From Chloroflexota bacterium (lineage in GTDB: Bacteria > Chloroflexota > Dehalococcoidia > UBA2979), in assembly GCA_016866055.1 (NCBI GenBank), contig VGNK01000005.1:1-38331 (forward strand): a stretch of DNA of 38,331 nt, read 5' to 3'. The notes below the pieces were generated by a model, which was given only the letters and a program-made list of their open reading frames with translations, did not search any database and was not told the origin of the DNA. Positions 1 to 8,679 of this stretch are shown here, in pieces. Position numbers and translations under genes: made by a program. The number at the start of each line of letters is the position of its first letter. Position 1 is the stretch's first letter.

Positions 1-405
1 CTGCCGTGGGCCGAGGTGAGCGAGGTGGAGACCGGCCGCGCCGGGCCGAGCTACACCGCGGACACCCTGGGGCTGCTCCGCCGGGAGGCGCCGGGGGCGT
101 GGTGGTTCCTGCTCGGGGCCGACGCGCTCGCCGACCTCCCGCAGTGGCACGAGCCGCAGCGGATCTCCGCGCAGGCGCGACTGGGCGTGGCGCGGCGGCC
201 GGGTCCCAACGGCGACGCGGCCGTGGACCCTGCGGTGCGCGAGGCGGTCCCCGGGATCGAGCGCCGCATCGACTGGATCCCGATGCCGGCACTTGCGGTC
301 TCGTCGAGCGAGTTGCGCGAGCGCGTGAGGCATGGGCGCGACGTGTCGCTGCTCATCCCGGAGCGCGTGCGCGAGGAGATCGAGGCGCTCGGGCTCTACC
401 GCTGA
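1..405 (+). CDS. nadD: Nicotinate-nucleotide adenylyltransferase, C-terminal part (5' truncated by window)
   Basis: NadD transfers AMP from ATP to nicotinate mononucleotide to form deamido-NAD, a cytosolic step of NAD synthesis. The frame is open from base 1, so the N-terminal nucleotidyltransferase motif lies outside the window; about 134 residues remain. Family landmarks are visible: the segment GPSYTADTL, then FLLGADALADLPQWH, and the C-terminal SSSELRERVRHGRDVSLLIP, which corresponds to the S-S-T-x-[IL]-R motif that closes the ATP site. The natural stop follows LGLYR. The rsfS gene that often follows nadD is absent; the next gene lies on the opposite strand and converges with this one after 11 nt. 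Confidence 0.9.
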   Translation: MPWAEVSEVETGRAGPSYTADTLGLLRREAPGAWWFLLGADALADLPQWHEPQRISAQARLGVARRPGPNGDAAVDPAVREAVPGIERRIDWIPMPALAVSSSELRERVRHGRDVSLLIPERVREEIEALGLYR

Positions 406-416
406 GCGCTGCCGCC

Positions 417-1157
417 TTACTCGCGCCAGCCCTCCGGCGGGCGGCCGAGCAGCACTGAGGCGCGTGGGATTGGCGGCGCGAGGAACGGTCGCAGGTTCGC
501 GTCACGCGCCAAATCGAAGCCGGCGGCGAGCGCGTGGTGCTGGAGCGTGACCGAGGAGCGCAGTCGCGGCTGGCGGACGCCGAGCGAGACTGTGGCGGTG
601 TTCCAGCGGTCGAGCCGAGGGTTGCCGCTCGGTCCGAACTCCCAGAGGACCGCGAGCCCGCCGGGCTCGAGCACGCGCCGGATCTCGCCGAGCAGGGCAC
701 GCAGCTCGCGGTCGTCGAGATGCTTCGCGACGTGGCCACACGTGACCAGCGTGAAGCGCGCGTCGGCGAACGGGAGCGCGGTGCCGGTGGCACGGACGAG
801 GCCGACGCGGCTGCCGTCGTGACGTCCATCGCGCGCCGCGAGCCGCAGCATCGTGCCTGAGTAGTCGATCGCGACGGGCGGGACGGCCGGACGCAGCTGC
901 TCGTCGATCGCGCGAGCGAGGCCGCCGCGGCCGGATCCGACATCGAGCAGCCGCGTCGAGGGGTCGAGGCGCAGCGCGGTGGGCAGGCGCAACGCCGGCC
1001 CGTTCGTGAGCAGCTGCCCCGTCGATCCCATCAGCCAGCGGAAGCCGATCGCCGAGGGCGCGTGGCTCGAGAGCCAGCGCTCGTACTCCCGCATGCGCGC
1101 GGCCTGTTGGCGCGCGCCGGCGGGCGGGGACGACGGCGGGCGGGAGCCGGAGCTCAC
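417..1157 (-). CDS. Class I SAM-dependent methyltransferase
   Basis: 246 residues from a GTG start. A Rossmann-type methyltransferase core begins near residue 65, with motif [17 protein letters not shown] (SAM-binding glycine loop), a motif II acidic end in VAIDYSG, and post-motif features [12 protein letters not shown] and [19 protein letters not shown] typical of Methyltransf_11/25 proteins. The N-terminal 60 residues are helical and basic and may help bind substrate. No motif identifies the substrate (lipid, quinone or small molecule are all possible). It lies 70 nt downstream of gyrB on the same strand and could be cotranscribed with it; no functional link is implied. An internal ATG at about residue 22 is an alternative start. 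Confidence 0.8.
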   Translation of the reverse strand: MSSGSRPPSSPPAGARQQAARMREYERWLSSHAPSAIGFRWLMGSTGQLLTNGPALRLPTALRLDPSTRLLDVGSGRGGLARAIDEQLRPAVPPVAIDYSGTMLRLAARDGRHDGSRVGLVRATGTALPFADARFTLVTCGHVAKHLDDRELRALLGEIRRVLEPGGLAVLWEFGPSGNPRLDRWNTATVSLGVRQPRLRSSVTLQHHALAAGFDLARDANLRPFLAPPIPRASVLLGRPPEGWRE

Positions 1158-1227
1158 GAGCGGATCGTCACACGTTGCCGCGGCGCGCTCAATTCAACGG
1201 GCGCGAACGGCGGAGGAGGGCCGCGCG

Positions 1228-3586
<2,359 letters not shown>

Positions 3587-4039
3587 ATGGGCGCGGATTC
3601 GGCCCGGATCGAGCTCACCCCGATCGGCATCGTGGCGGGCGCCGGCGATGATGTCGCGCGCCAGGACTGGTCGCGCGTTCGCAGCGAGATCCGGCTGCGA
3701 GAAGGTCTGGGGGCGGCGCTGTTCGGCCTTGAGGAGTACTCGCACGTGATCGTCGTGGCGTGGCTCGATCGCGTCCCCGAGGCGCTGCGCGGACGCATGC
3801 GCGCGCATCCCGGCGGCGACGAGCGGTATCCGCTGCAAGGGGCGCTTGCGCTGCGCGGCGGCGCGCGGCCCAATCCCGTCGCGGTCACCGTCTGCCGGCT
3901 GCGGGGGGTTGACGGCGACACCCTCCGCGTTGAGGGGCTGGACCTGGTGGACGGCACGCCGGTGATCGACGTGAAGCCCTACCTCCCGCCGTACGACGCG
4001 GTGCCCGAGGCGACGCTCCCGCGCTGGGCGCGCGGGTGA
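3587..4039 (+). CDS. trmO: TsaA/TrmO-family tRNA methyltransferase
   Basis: 150 residues, the size of a single TsaA-like (VirR/TrmO) beta-barrel domain. In Escherichia coli, TrmO uses SAM to N6-methylate the threonylcarbamoyl adenosine t6A37 of tRNA-Thr. Visible family landmarks are IGIVAG at the N-terminus, LEEYSHVIVVAWLD in the middle, RPNPVAVTVCRL, and the signature LVDGTPVIDVKPYLPPYD near the C-terminus. The E. coli C-terminal extension is missing, as in many shorter homologues. The ATG is preceded closely by a -10 box, suggesting a leaderless message. The stop overlaps the next gene's GTG (GTGA), so the two are probably translationally coupled. Confidence 0.82.
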   Translation: MGADSARIELTPIGIVAGAGDDVARQDWSRVRSEIRLREGLGAALFGLEEYSHVIVVAWLDRVPEALRGRMRAHPGGDERYPLQGALALRGGARPNPVAVTVCRLRGVDGDTLRVEGLDLVDGTPVIDVKPYLPPYDAVPEATLPRWARG

Positions 4040-4818
4040 GCACCTCCGGCCGCCTGCAGCCGGGCCGCACCGGCCGCGAGCGGCGCGGCGTGTCTCCGGC
4101 TCGACGGCCGCCGTCGGGCCGCGTGCTCGAGGCCGTCTACCGCGCGCTGCTCGAGACGCACGGGCCGCAGCAGTGGTGGCCGACGGCGGCCGAGGACCCC
4201 GAGACCAAGCGGCTCGAGATCTGCCTCGGGGCGATCCTTACGCAGAACACCTCCTGGCGCGGCGCGGCGGCGGCGCTGGCGCGCCTCCACGCGGCCGAGG
4301 TGCTGAGCTGCGCGGCGATCGCCGAGTGCTCGACCGACGCGCTCGCAGATCTGGTGCGCCCGTCCGGGCACTTCCGCGTGAAGGCGCGCAAGCTGCAGGA
4401 GTTCGCGCGCACGGTGATCGAGGCGTACGGCGGGTCGGTGGACGCGCTGCTCGCGGGCGAGGCGAGCGAGATCCGGGAACGCCTGCTTGCGATCTGGGGA
4501 ATCGGACCCGAGACGGCCGACGCGATCACGCTCTACGCCGCGCGCCGGCCCACCTTCGTGGTCGATGCGTACGCGTACCGGCTCTTCGAGCGCCTGGACC
4601 TCGCGCCCGGCGAACGACGGTACGACGTCTACCGGCGCTTCTTCCTGGACGCGATCGGGCCGGATGTGTGGAGGCTCAATGAGTGGCACGCGCTAATCGT
4701 CCGCCACGGGCAGCGGGTCTGTCGCCGCTTGTCACCGCTCTGCGGGGAGTGTGCGCTGCTCGAGCGTTGCGTGTTCGGGCGCGCGGAGCTCGGGCTCCCG
4801 CGCGGTGCGCGCGCGTGA
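4036..4818 (+). CDS. Endonuclease III-related HhH-GPD DNA glycosylase with 4Fe-4S cluster
   Basis: 260 residues with a ~30-residue basic tail before the HhH-GPD core. Seen: EICLGAILTQNTSW (Endo III-like substrate-pocket helix), helix-hairpin-helix IWGIGPETAD at about residues 153-162, and VVDAYAYRLFERL carrying the catalytic Asp. At the C-terminus the pattern Cys-x6-Cys-x2-Cys-x5-Cys (CRRLSPLCGECALLERC) is a complete 4Fe-4S loop. The Lys of the Endo III GxGxKTA turn is replaced by Glu (GPETA), so the bifunctional AP-lyase mechanism is unlikely. The closest known group is the MagIII/COG2231-like monofunctional glycosylases for alkylated bases. It starts at a GTG overlapping the trmO stop. Confidence 0.8.
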   Translation: MSTSGRLQPGRTGRERRGVSPARRPPSGRVLEAVYRALLETHGPQQWWPTAAEDPETKRLEICLGAILTQNTSWRGAAAALARLHAAEVLSCAAIAECSTDALADLVRPSGHFRVKARKLQEFARTVIEAYGGSVDALLAGEASEIRERLLAIWGIGPETADAITLYAARRPTFVVDAYAYRLFERLDLAPGERRYDVYRRFFLDAIGPDVWRLNEWHALIVRHGQRVCRRLSPLCGECALLERCVFGRAELGLPRGARA

Positions 4819-5033
4819 GGCGCACGCCGCGGGGGTTCGCGCTCGCGATCTTCGCCGGCGTGCTCGCGGGGATCTTCTTCGAGCCCGCACTGGGTCGCGC
4901 GTCGATCATCCTCGGGATGCTGGTGGCGACCGTCATGGACGCGACGGTCGTCTGGCGGGCGCGCCGGCGGGCCCGTCGCGAAGCCGCGGGCGAGGAGCGC
5001 TGGAGGCGCGATTCGGGTGGCGGCAGGCGATGA
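4815..5033 (+). CDS. Small two-helix membrane protein, function unknown
   Basis: 72 residues from a GTG that overlaps the TGA of the glycosylase gene. A longer reading from 4683 is possible, but its extra N-terminal part is arginine/alanine-rich and overlaps the glycosylase, so I reject it. Two hydrophobic segments are visible, FALAIFAGVLAGIFFEPAL and SIILGMLVATVMDATVVW, followed by a strongly basic C-terminal tail (WRARRRARREA) that would stay in the cytosol. I do not recognise a family. The overlap suggests cotranscription with the two upstream genes. Confidence 0.6.
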   Translation: MRRTPRGFALAIFAGVLAGIFFEPALGRASIILGMLVATVMDATVVWRARRRARREAAGEERWRRDSGGGRR

Positions 5034-5093
5034 GCGCGGCGAGGCGCTCGCGCTCCTTGCGGGCGGGGCTGCCCCACCGGACACTGGCCCTCG

Positions 5094-6185
5094 GTGGAAC
5101 TCGGCATCATCGGGCTCGCGCGCAGCGGCAAGACCTCGCTCTTCAACGCGGTGACGCGCGGGCGGGCGCAGGTGGGTGCCTACACGTCGCGTGCGGAGCC
5201 GAACATCGGCGTCGTGCACGTGCCGGACGAGCGCGTCAACGCGCTCGAGCGCATCTTCAAGCCCAAGAAGACGACGTACGCGGAGATTCGCTGGATCGAC
5301 TTTCCGGTCGCCGGCTTCGGCGCCGAGGGGCCGGGAGCGGTGTTCCTTGCCGACCTGGCGAAGCTCGACGCGCTGGTGCACGTGGTGCGCGCGTTCGAGG
5401 ATGACGCCGTCCCGCACGACGAGGGGAGCGTGGACCCGCGGCGCGACCTCGAGGCGCTGGAGCTCGAGCTCACGTTCGCGGATCTCGGGTTGATCGAGCG
5501 GCGGCTCTCGCGGCTCGAGGCGGAGATGCGCTCGGTGCGCGCGGGTGAGCGCGGCGCGCTCGAGAGGCAGCGCGAGCTGCTGGGACGGTTGCACCGCCAC
5601 CTCGAGGGTGGCCGCGGGCTGCGCGACCTCGAGCTCGACGAGGACGACGAGCGCGAGCTGCGCCAGTACCAGTTCGTGACGCGCCGGCCCGCGCTGATCA
5701 TCGTGAACATCGGCGAGGACGCCCTCGGGCGCGCCGGGGAGGTCGAGGCGGAGTACCGCGCGCTGGTCGGTGGCCCGCGGGTGGCCGTGGCCGCGCTCTG
5801 CGCGAAGCTCGAGGCGGAGCTGGCGCAGATGGAGCCGGACGACGCGCGCGAGTTCCGGGCCGACCTCGGGCTCCCGGAGGAATCGCCGCTGCACCGCGCG
5901 ATCGTGACCGCGTACGAGCTGCTCGGCGTCCACTCCTTCCTCACGGCCGGCGAGGACGAGTGCCGCGCGTGGACGGTGCGTCGCGGCGCGACCGCCCCGG
6001 AGGCGGCTGGGCGCATCCACAGCGACCTGGAGCGAGGCTTCATTCGCGCGGAGGTCGTGCCCTGCGGGGACCTCGTCGCCGCCGGCTCGATGGCGGAGGT
6101 GAAGCGGCGCGGGCTGCTGCGGACGGAGGGGAAGAGCTACGTCGTGCAGGACGGCGACGTGCTCAACATCCTCTTCAATCTCTAG
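5094..6185 (+). CDS. ychF: YchF/OLA1-type P-loop nucleotidase
   Basis: 363 residues, the normal length of YchF, an Obg-related ATPase that associates with ribosomes and is linked to stress responses and translation. GTG start. The P-loop is GLARSGKTSLFNA (residues 7-19), diverged from the usual GxPNVGKSTLF. It is followed by the YchF-specific SRAEPNIGVVHVPDERV, a switch II region IDFPVAGFG, a coiled-coil insertion (about 120-200) and NIGED in place of the GTP-specifying NKxD, as in ATP-preferring YchF proteins. The C-terminal TGS/DUF933 region includes ELLGVHSFLTAGEDE, GRIHSDLERGFIRAEV and the terminal YVVQDGDVLNILFNL. A perfect 15-bp hairpin lies directly after the stop. Confidence 0.92.
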   Translation: MELGIIGLARSGKTSLFNAVTRGRAQVGAYTSRAEPNIGVVHVPDERVNALERIFKPKKTTYAEIRWIDFPVAGFGAEGPGAVFLADLAKLDALVHVVRAFEDDAVPHDEGSVDPRRDLEALELELTFADLGLIERRLSRLEAEMRSVRAGERGALERQRELLGRLHRHLEGGRGLRDLELDEDDERELRQYQFVTRRPALIIVNIGEDALGRAGEVEAEYRALVGGPRVAVAALCAKLEAELAQMEPDDAREFRADLGLPEESPLHRAIVTAYELLGVHSFLTAGEDECRAWTVRRGATAPEAAGRIHSDLERGFIRAEVVPCGDLVAAGSMAEVKRRGLLRTEGKSYVVQDGDVLNILFNL

Positions 6186-6187
6186 CA

Positions 6188-6220
6188 GCCAACCGGCCCG
6201 GCATCGCCGGGCCGGTTGGC
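6188..6220 (+). terminator. GC-rich hairpin after ychF, probable terminator
   Basis: Perfect 15-bp inverted repeat (6188-6202 with 6206-6220) closed by a 3-nt loop, starting 3 nt after the ychF stop. No T-run follows, so it may need a factor or may only stabilise the 3' end. Its position between ychF and the next GTG supports a transcript boundary. Confidence 0.6.
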
Positions 6221-6231
6221 ATCCCGAGGGG

Positions 6232-6612
6232 GTGCGCGTCGTGGGGTGGTGGCTCGCGCTCGCGCTGCTGGTCGCGCTCACGCTGCTCGCCCGGCGTGAC
6301 CCCGCCGTACGCGAGCTGATCGCGGCGATGCTTGAGCTGCGGCCGCGGGAGCTCTGGGCGCTCGGCGTGGCGCTCGCTCGGGATCGCCGCGTGCCCGGGC
6401 TCGCGCGGCTGATCCCCCTCGGGCTCGTCCGCTATCTGGCGCTGCCGCTGGACGCCATCCCCGACGTGATCCCGCTGATCGGCCAGCTCGACGACCTGCT
6501 GATCGCCGTGTTCGCGGCGTGGCTCGTGGTCCGGCTGGTGCCGCGCGAGGTGATCGAGGAGCACCGGCGGGCGCTGCTCGCGCGTCGCCGCGACGTCGGC
6601 GCCCCGTGCTGA
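6232..6612 (+). CDS. DUF1232 (YkvA-like) membrane protein
   Basis: 126 residues from GTG at 6232, behind the purine-rich GAGGGG. An N-terminal hydrophobic helix (VVGWWLALALLVALTLLA) precedes a helical stretch and the DUF1232 core YLALPLDAIPDVIPLIGQL followed by DD. The P-x-D-x-IPD-x-IP motif is diagnostic of the family, whose function is not established. The C-terminus is basic. It lies between ychF and an xdhC-type gene with no clear link to either. A few alternative GTG starts occur within the first six codons. Confidence 0.75.
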   Translation: MRVVGWWLALALLVALTLLARRDPAVRELIAAMLELRPRELWALGVALARDRRVPGLARLIPLGLVRYLALPLDAIPDVIPLIGQLDDLLIAVFAAWLVVRLVPREVIEEHRRALLARRRDVGAPC

Positions 6613-6639
6613 GCGGTCCGCGCCCCCGCGTGCGCCCGA

Positions 6640-6645
6640 TATGAT
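6640..6645 (+). promoter_or_regulatory. -10 box of a probable leaderless promoter
   Basis: TATGAT lies 8 nt before the GTG start at 6654, which would put the transcription start at or just before that codon. No Shine-Dalgarno sequence fits between them and no good -35 is visible. Confidence 0.45.
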
Positions 6646-6653
6646 CGCGCGCA

Positions 6654-7505
6654 GTGGACGCAGCGCTGCGCATGCAGATCATCAAGGCCTCCGAAGCCGC
6701 CCTCGCCGGCGGCGAGCCTGTCGTGGTGGCGACGGTCACGAGCGCCGGCAGCGCGGGTGACGTGGTCGCCGGCGAGAAGCTGCTCGTGCGACCGGACGGC
6801 AGCACCCTCGGGCGGTTCGAGCGCGTCGCGCTCGAGCGCGCGGTGATCGAGGCGGCCCGGGAGGTCTTCGACGCGTTCCCGCGAGTCCCGGTCGAGACGC
6901 TCTACTTCCGGGACGACGGAGCCGCCGTCACGCGATGGCACCAGGCGCGGCCCGGGGACGCTCAGGTCATGCTGCAGCTGTTCGAGCCGCCGGCGCGGCT
7001 CGTGGTCGTCGGGGCCGGTCACGTTGGGCTGGCGGTCGCGGAGATCGGCGAGATGCTTGGCTTCGGCGTCACCGTCGTCGACGATCGCGAGGAGTTCGCG
7101 AACGCCGAGCGCTTCCCGATGGCGGAGGCGATTCACTGCGCGCCCACGGAGGACGCGTTCGAGCGGATCGCGTTCGACCGAAGCACGTTTGTGGTGCTGG
7201 TGTCGCGGGGACACCGGCAGGACGAGGAGGCGCTGCGGGCGGTGATGGGCCGCGGCGCCGGCTACGTCGGCATGATCGGGAGCAAGCGGCGCACCGCGAC
7301 CGTGCTCGAACACCTGGCCGCCGAGGGGTTCGACCGCGCGGAGCTGGAGCGTGTGGCGACCCCGATCGGCCTCGACGTTGGCGCCGAGACGCCTGCGGAG
7401 ATCGCGGTCTCGATCCTCGCCGAGATCACGCTCGTGCGGAGGGGCGGGACGGGCGCCCGCATGTCGTCCGAGCGGCCCCGGATGCGGTCGCCGGCGAGGG
7501 GTTGA
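6654..7505 (+). CDS. XdhC/CoxI family protein with Rossmann domain
   Basis: 283 residues. XdhC proteins bind molybdenum cofactor and help its sulfuration and insertion into molybdenum hydroxylases such as xanthine or CO dehydrogenase. The N-terminal part (1-100) resembles the XdhC_CoxI domain (VVVATVTSAGSAGDVV), but its usual GS-x-PR-x-G signature is degenerate. The C-terminal part is the XdhC Rossmann domain with VVVGAGHVGLAVAEIGEMLG, VTVVDDREEFANAERFP, VLVSRGHRQDEEALRAV, YVGMIGSKRR and PIGLDVGAETPAEIAVSILAE, all typical. No molybdenum hydroxylase subunits are in the window. A separate N-terminal-type domain is encoded downstream, so the pair may act together. Confidence 0.82.
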   Translation: MDAALRMQIIKASEAALAGGEPVVVATVTSAGSAGDVVAGEKLLVRPDGSTLGRFERVALERAVIEAAREVFDAFPRVPVETLYFRDDGAAVTRWHQARPGDAQVMLQLFEPPARLVVVGAGHVGLAVAEIGEMLGFGVTVVDDREEFANAERFPMAEAIHCAPTEDAFERIAFDRSTFVVLVSRGHRQDEEALRAVMGRGAGYVGMIGSKRRTATVLEHLAAEGFDRAELERVATPIGLDVGAETPAEIAVSILAEITLVRRGGTGARMSSERPRMRSPARG

Positions 7506-7533
7506 CGAACGGGTCCAAACTGTGTGTTAGACT
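7502..7533 (+). promoter_or_regulatory. Putative promoter for the structured RNA element
   Basis: An extended -10 (TG at 7525-7526, TAGACT at 7528-7533) is preceded by TTGACG (7502-7507), which overlaps the xdhC stop. The spacing of 20 bp is longer than ideal, so the extended -10 may do most of the work. Transcription would start near 7540. Confidence 0.45.
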
Positions 7534-7539
7534 CGCGCT

Positions 7540-7678
7540 GACTCGCGAGGGCATGCCATATTCGGCGGCGCGGGTCACCCGTTCCGCGGTCGGGTGCCCG
7601 GACCGGCCTGGCCGCCACCGAAACTGCCAGTTCCCTCTGGGGCATGGGGGCCGACGCGCATCGGCCCTCATGCTTTTG
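7540..7678 (+). ncRNA. Structured RNA (small RNA or riboswitch-like leader) of unknown class
   Basis: About 140 nt between a promoter-like site and a strong intrinsic terminator, with no open frame of protein-like composition. The RNA can fold into an outer stem (GGCGGC near 7563 with GCCGCC near 7611) enclosing GC hairpins, including one around 7588-7604 (GGTCGGG/CCCGGACC). I do not recognise a known class; SAM, TPP, cobalamin, glycine, ZTP and SRP core motifs are absent. It is either a free small RNA or an attenuated leader of the xdhC-like gene at 7846. Confidence 0.4.
7642..7677 (+). terminator. Intrinsic terminator
   Basis: A 13-bp stem (7642-7654 with 7661-7673, one G-U pair) with a 6-nt loop is followed by TTTT (7674-7677). 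This is the most classical rho-independent terminator in the window. It sits 168 nt upstream of the next gene, consistent with attenuation or with the 3' end of a small RNA. Confidence 0.8.
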
Positions 7679-7805
7679 TGGCGGAACTCGTGGGCCCCCG
7701 AGCGTGAGGGATCGCGCGCTCCATGAGGCCGCGAGCCCTCGGGCTCGCCCCGCTGCATGTGGTACGCGCGGGCGCGCCGCGCGGATCTCCGCCGGGGAGA
7801 GGACC

Positions 7806-7811
7806 TATACT
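7806..7811 (+). promoter_or_regulatory. -10-like box upstream of the second xdhC-type gene
   Basis: TATACT, 34 nt before the GTG at 7846. No clear -35 is seen. A short hairpin (TCTCC/GGAGA, about 7786-7800) sits just upstream. Confidence 0.35.
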
Positions 7812-7845
7812 CAGGAGCGCCCGGCACCCGCCGGAGGCGGGTCCG

Positions 7846-8181
7846 GTGTCCGACGGGTGGGAACCTATGGAACGAGGGGTCTTCGAGGAGATTCGCGCTG
7901 CCGCCGTGCGTGGCGAGGCGCGTGTGCTCGCCACGGTCGCGACGACGCGCGGCTCCACGCCGCGCAAGCCCGGCGCGACGATGCTCCTGCGGCCCGACGG
8001 CACGTTCGTCGGCACGATCGGGGGCGGCTGCGGCGAGGCGGAGGTCTGGCAGGAGGCCATGGAGACGATGGCCGACGGGCATCCGCGCACCGTGCGCGTC
8101 GACCTCACGCAGCCGACCGACGGCGAGGACAAGATCTGCGGCGGCATCATGGAGGTCTTCGTCGAGCGCGTGACGGGCTAA
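7846..8181 (+). CDS. XdhC/CoxI N-terminal-domain protein
   Basis: 111 residues from GTG 7846, chosen because GGAGG at 7833-7837 is spaced 8 nt from it; ATG 7867 (104 residues) is the alternative but lacks a good ribosome binding site. The protein is a stand-alone XdhC_CoxI domain: ATVATTRGSTPRKPGATMLL (the signature missing from the upstream paralogue), GTIGGGCGEAEVWQEA and KICGGIMEVFVE. These motifs are linked to molybdenum cofactor binding in XdhC. Together with the gene at 6654 it supplies, as two chains, what longer XdhC proteins hold in one. The ribosome binding site lies in the 3' half of the hairpin ACCCGCC-gga-GGCGGGT, so initiation could be structure-controlled. Confidence 0.8.
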   Translation: MSDGWEPMERGVFEEIRAAAVRGEARVLATVATTRGSTPRKPGATMLLRPDGTFVGTIGGGCGEAEVWQEAMETMADGHPRTVRVDLTQPTDGEDKICGGIMEVFVERVTG

Positions 8182-8254
8182 CGCTCGCGCACGCTTCCCA
8201 TTCGTCGTCGCCGCCCGAGCGTTCACATGGGGACGGGTTCCTCGGGCGCCCAGG

Positions 8255-8263
8255 TGTTACCAT
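8255..8263 (+). promoter_or_regulatory. Extended -10 promoter element for tatA
   Basis: TGTTACCAT: a TGn extended -10 followed by TACCAT, about 56 nt before the tatA start. The -35 region is weak. Confidence 0.35.
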
Positions 8264-8319
8264 CGGCGTCCGGCCCGAGACGCCCCGCTCCAGGGAGCGA
8301 GCCGGGAAGGATGACCCCC

Positions 8320-8523
8320 ATGTTCGGAAGCCTCGGCTGGCAAGAACTCCTGATCGTGCTCGTGATCCTGGCGCTCGTGCTGGGGGCCTCGCGGGTCGCG
8401 GACCTCGGCGGCGCGCTGGGCCGCGGGATCCGCGAGTTCCGCAAGGAGGCGCGGTCGGACGAGAAGGACGAGCAGGTCGCCCAGTCGTCCGACGAGGCGG
8501 CGAAGGCGAAGAAGGACTCCTAG
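8320..8523 (+). CDS. tatA: Twin-arginine translocase subunit TatA
   Basis: 67 residues. TatA oligomers form the membrane passage for folded proteins exported by the Tat system. Seen: a single transmembrane helix in FGSLGWQELLIVLVILALVL, a hinge, the amphipathic helix ADLGGALGRGIREFRKEARS with the conserved Phe, and a charged Lys/Asp/Glu tail. The ATG at 8320 is chosen because GGGAAGG (8304-8310) sits 9 nt upstream; the in-frame ATG at 8311 abuts that sequence. TatC is not in the window. Likely clients encoded here are the Rieske protein at 33188 and possibly the lipoprotein at 12171. A strong hairpin follows, suggesting a monocistronic unit. Confidence 0.88.
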   Translation: MFGSLGWQELLIVLVILALVLGASRVADLGGALGRGIREFRKEARSDEKDEQVAQSSDEAAKAKKDS

Positions 8524-8560
8524 CCCCGGCGTCGCGCCCGCGGCTCGTTGCCACGCGTTC

Positions 8561-8592
8561 AGCGGCGCCCCTCGTCGAGGGCGCCGCTCTTT
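8561..8592 (+). terminator. Intrinsic terminator after tatA
   Basis: Stem AGCGGCGCC... with ...GGCGCCGCT (8561-8573 with 8577-8588, one bulged C), followed by CTTTGT. It lies 37 nt after the tatA stop. Confidence 0.7.
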
Positions 8593-8625
8593 GTGCGTGC
8601 GCGCCGCGGGCGGCGCAGGGGTCCC

Positions 8626-8634
8626 TGCTATAGT
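8626..8634 (+). promoter_or_regulatory. Extended -10 promoter of the MBL-fold gene
   Basis: TGCTATAGT, an almost consensus extended -10 (TGn-TATAGT), 45 nt before the GTG at 8680 and after the tatA terminator. No -35 is needed for this class. Confidence 0.5.
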
Positions 8635-8679
8635 CCGCCGCGCCGTGCGCGCCGCGCGCACGGCGCGAAGGGAGATCGC

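Noticed and set aside
4629-6281. A 550-codon minus-strand frame across ychF and the neighbouring genes
   Set aside because: It spans three real plus-strand genes, is strongly biased in composition and has no recognisable motif.
7577-7604. A possible tRNA arm in the structured RNA region
   Set aside because: The CACCCG/CGGGTG stem has a 9-nt loop, no TTCRANY consensus fits, and no acceptor or anticodon arm could be built.
7826-7866. A ZTP-type riboswitch suggested by the GC-rich hairpin and GGGTGGGAACC text
   Set aside because: The conserved GGGTCGTG and CCGCCTGGGCA blocks of that class are absent.
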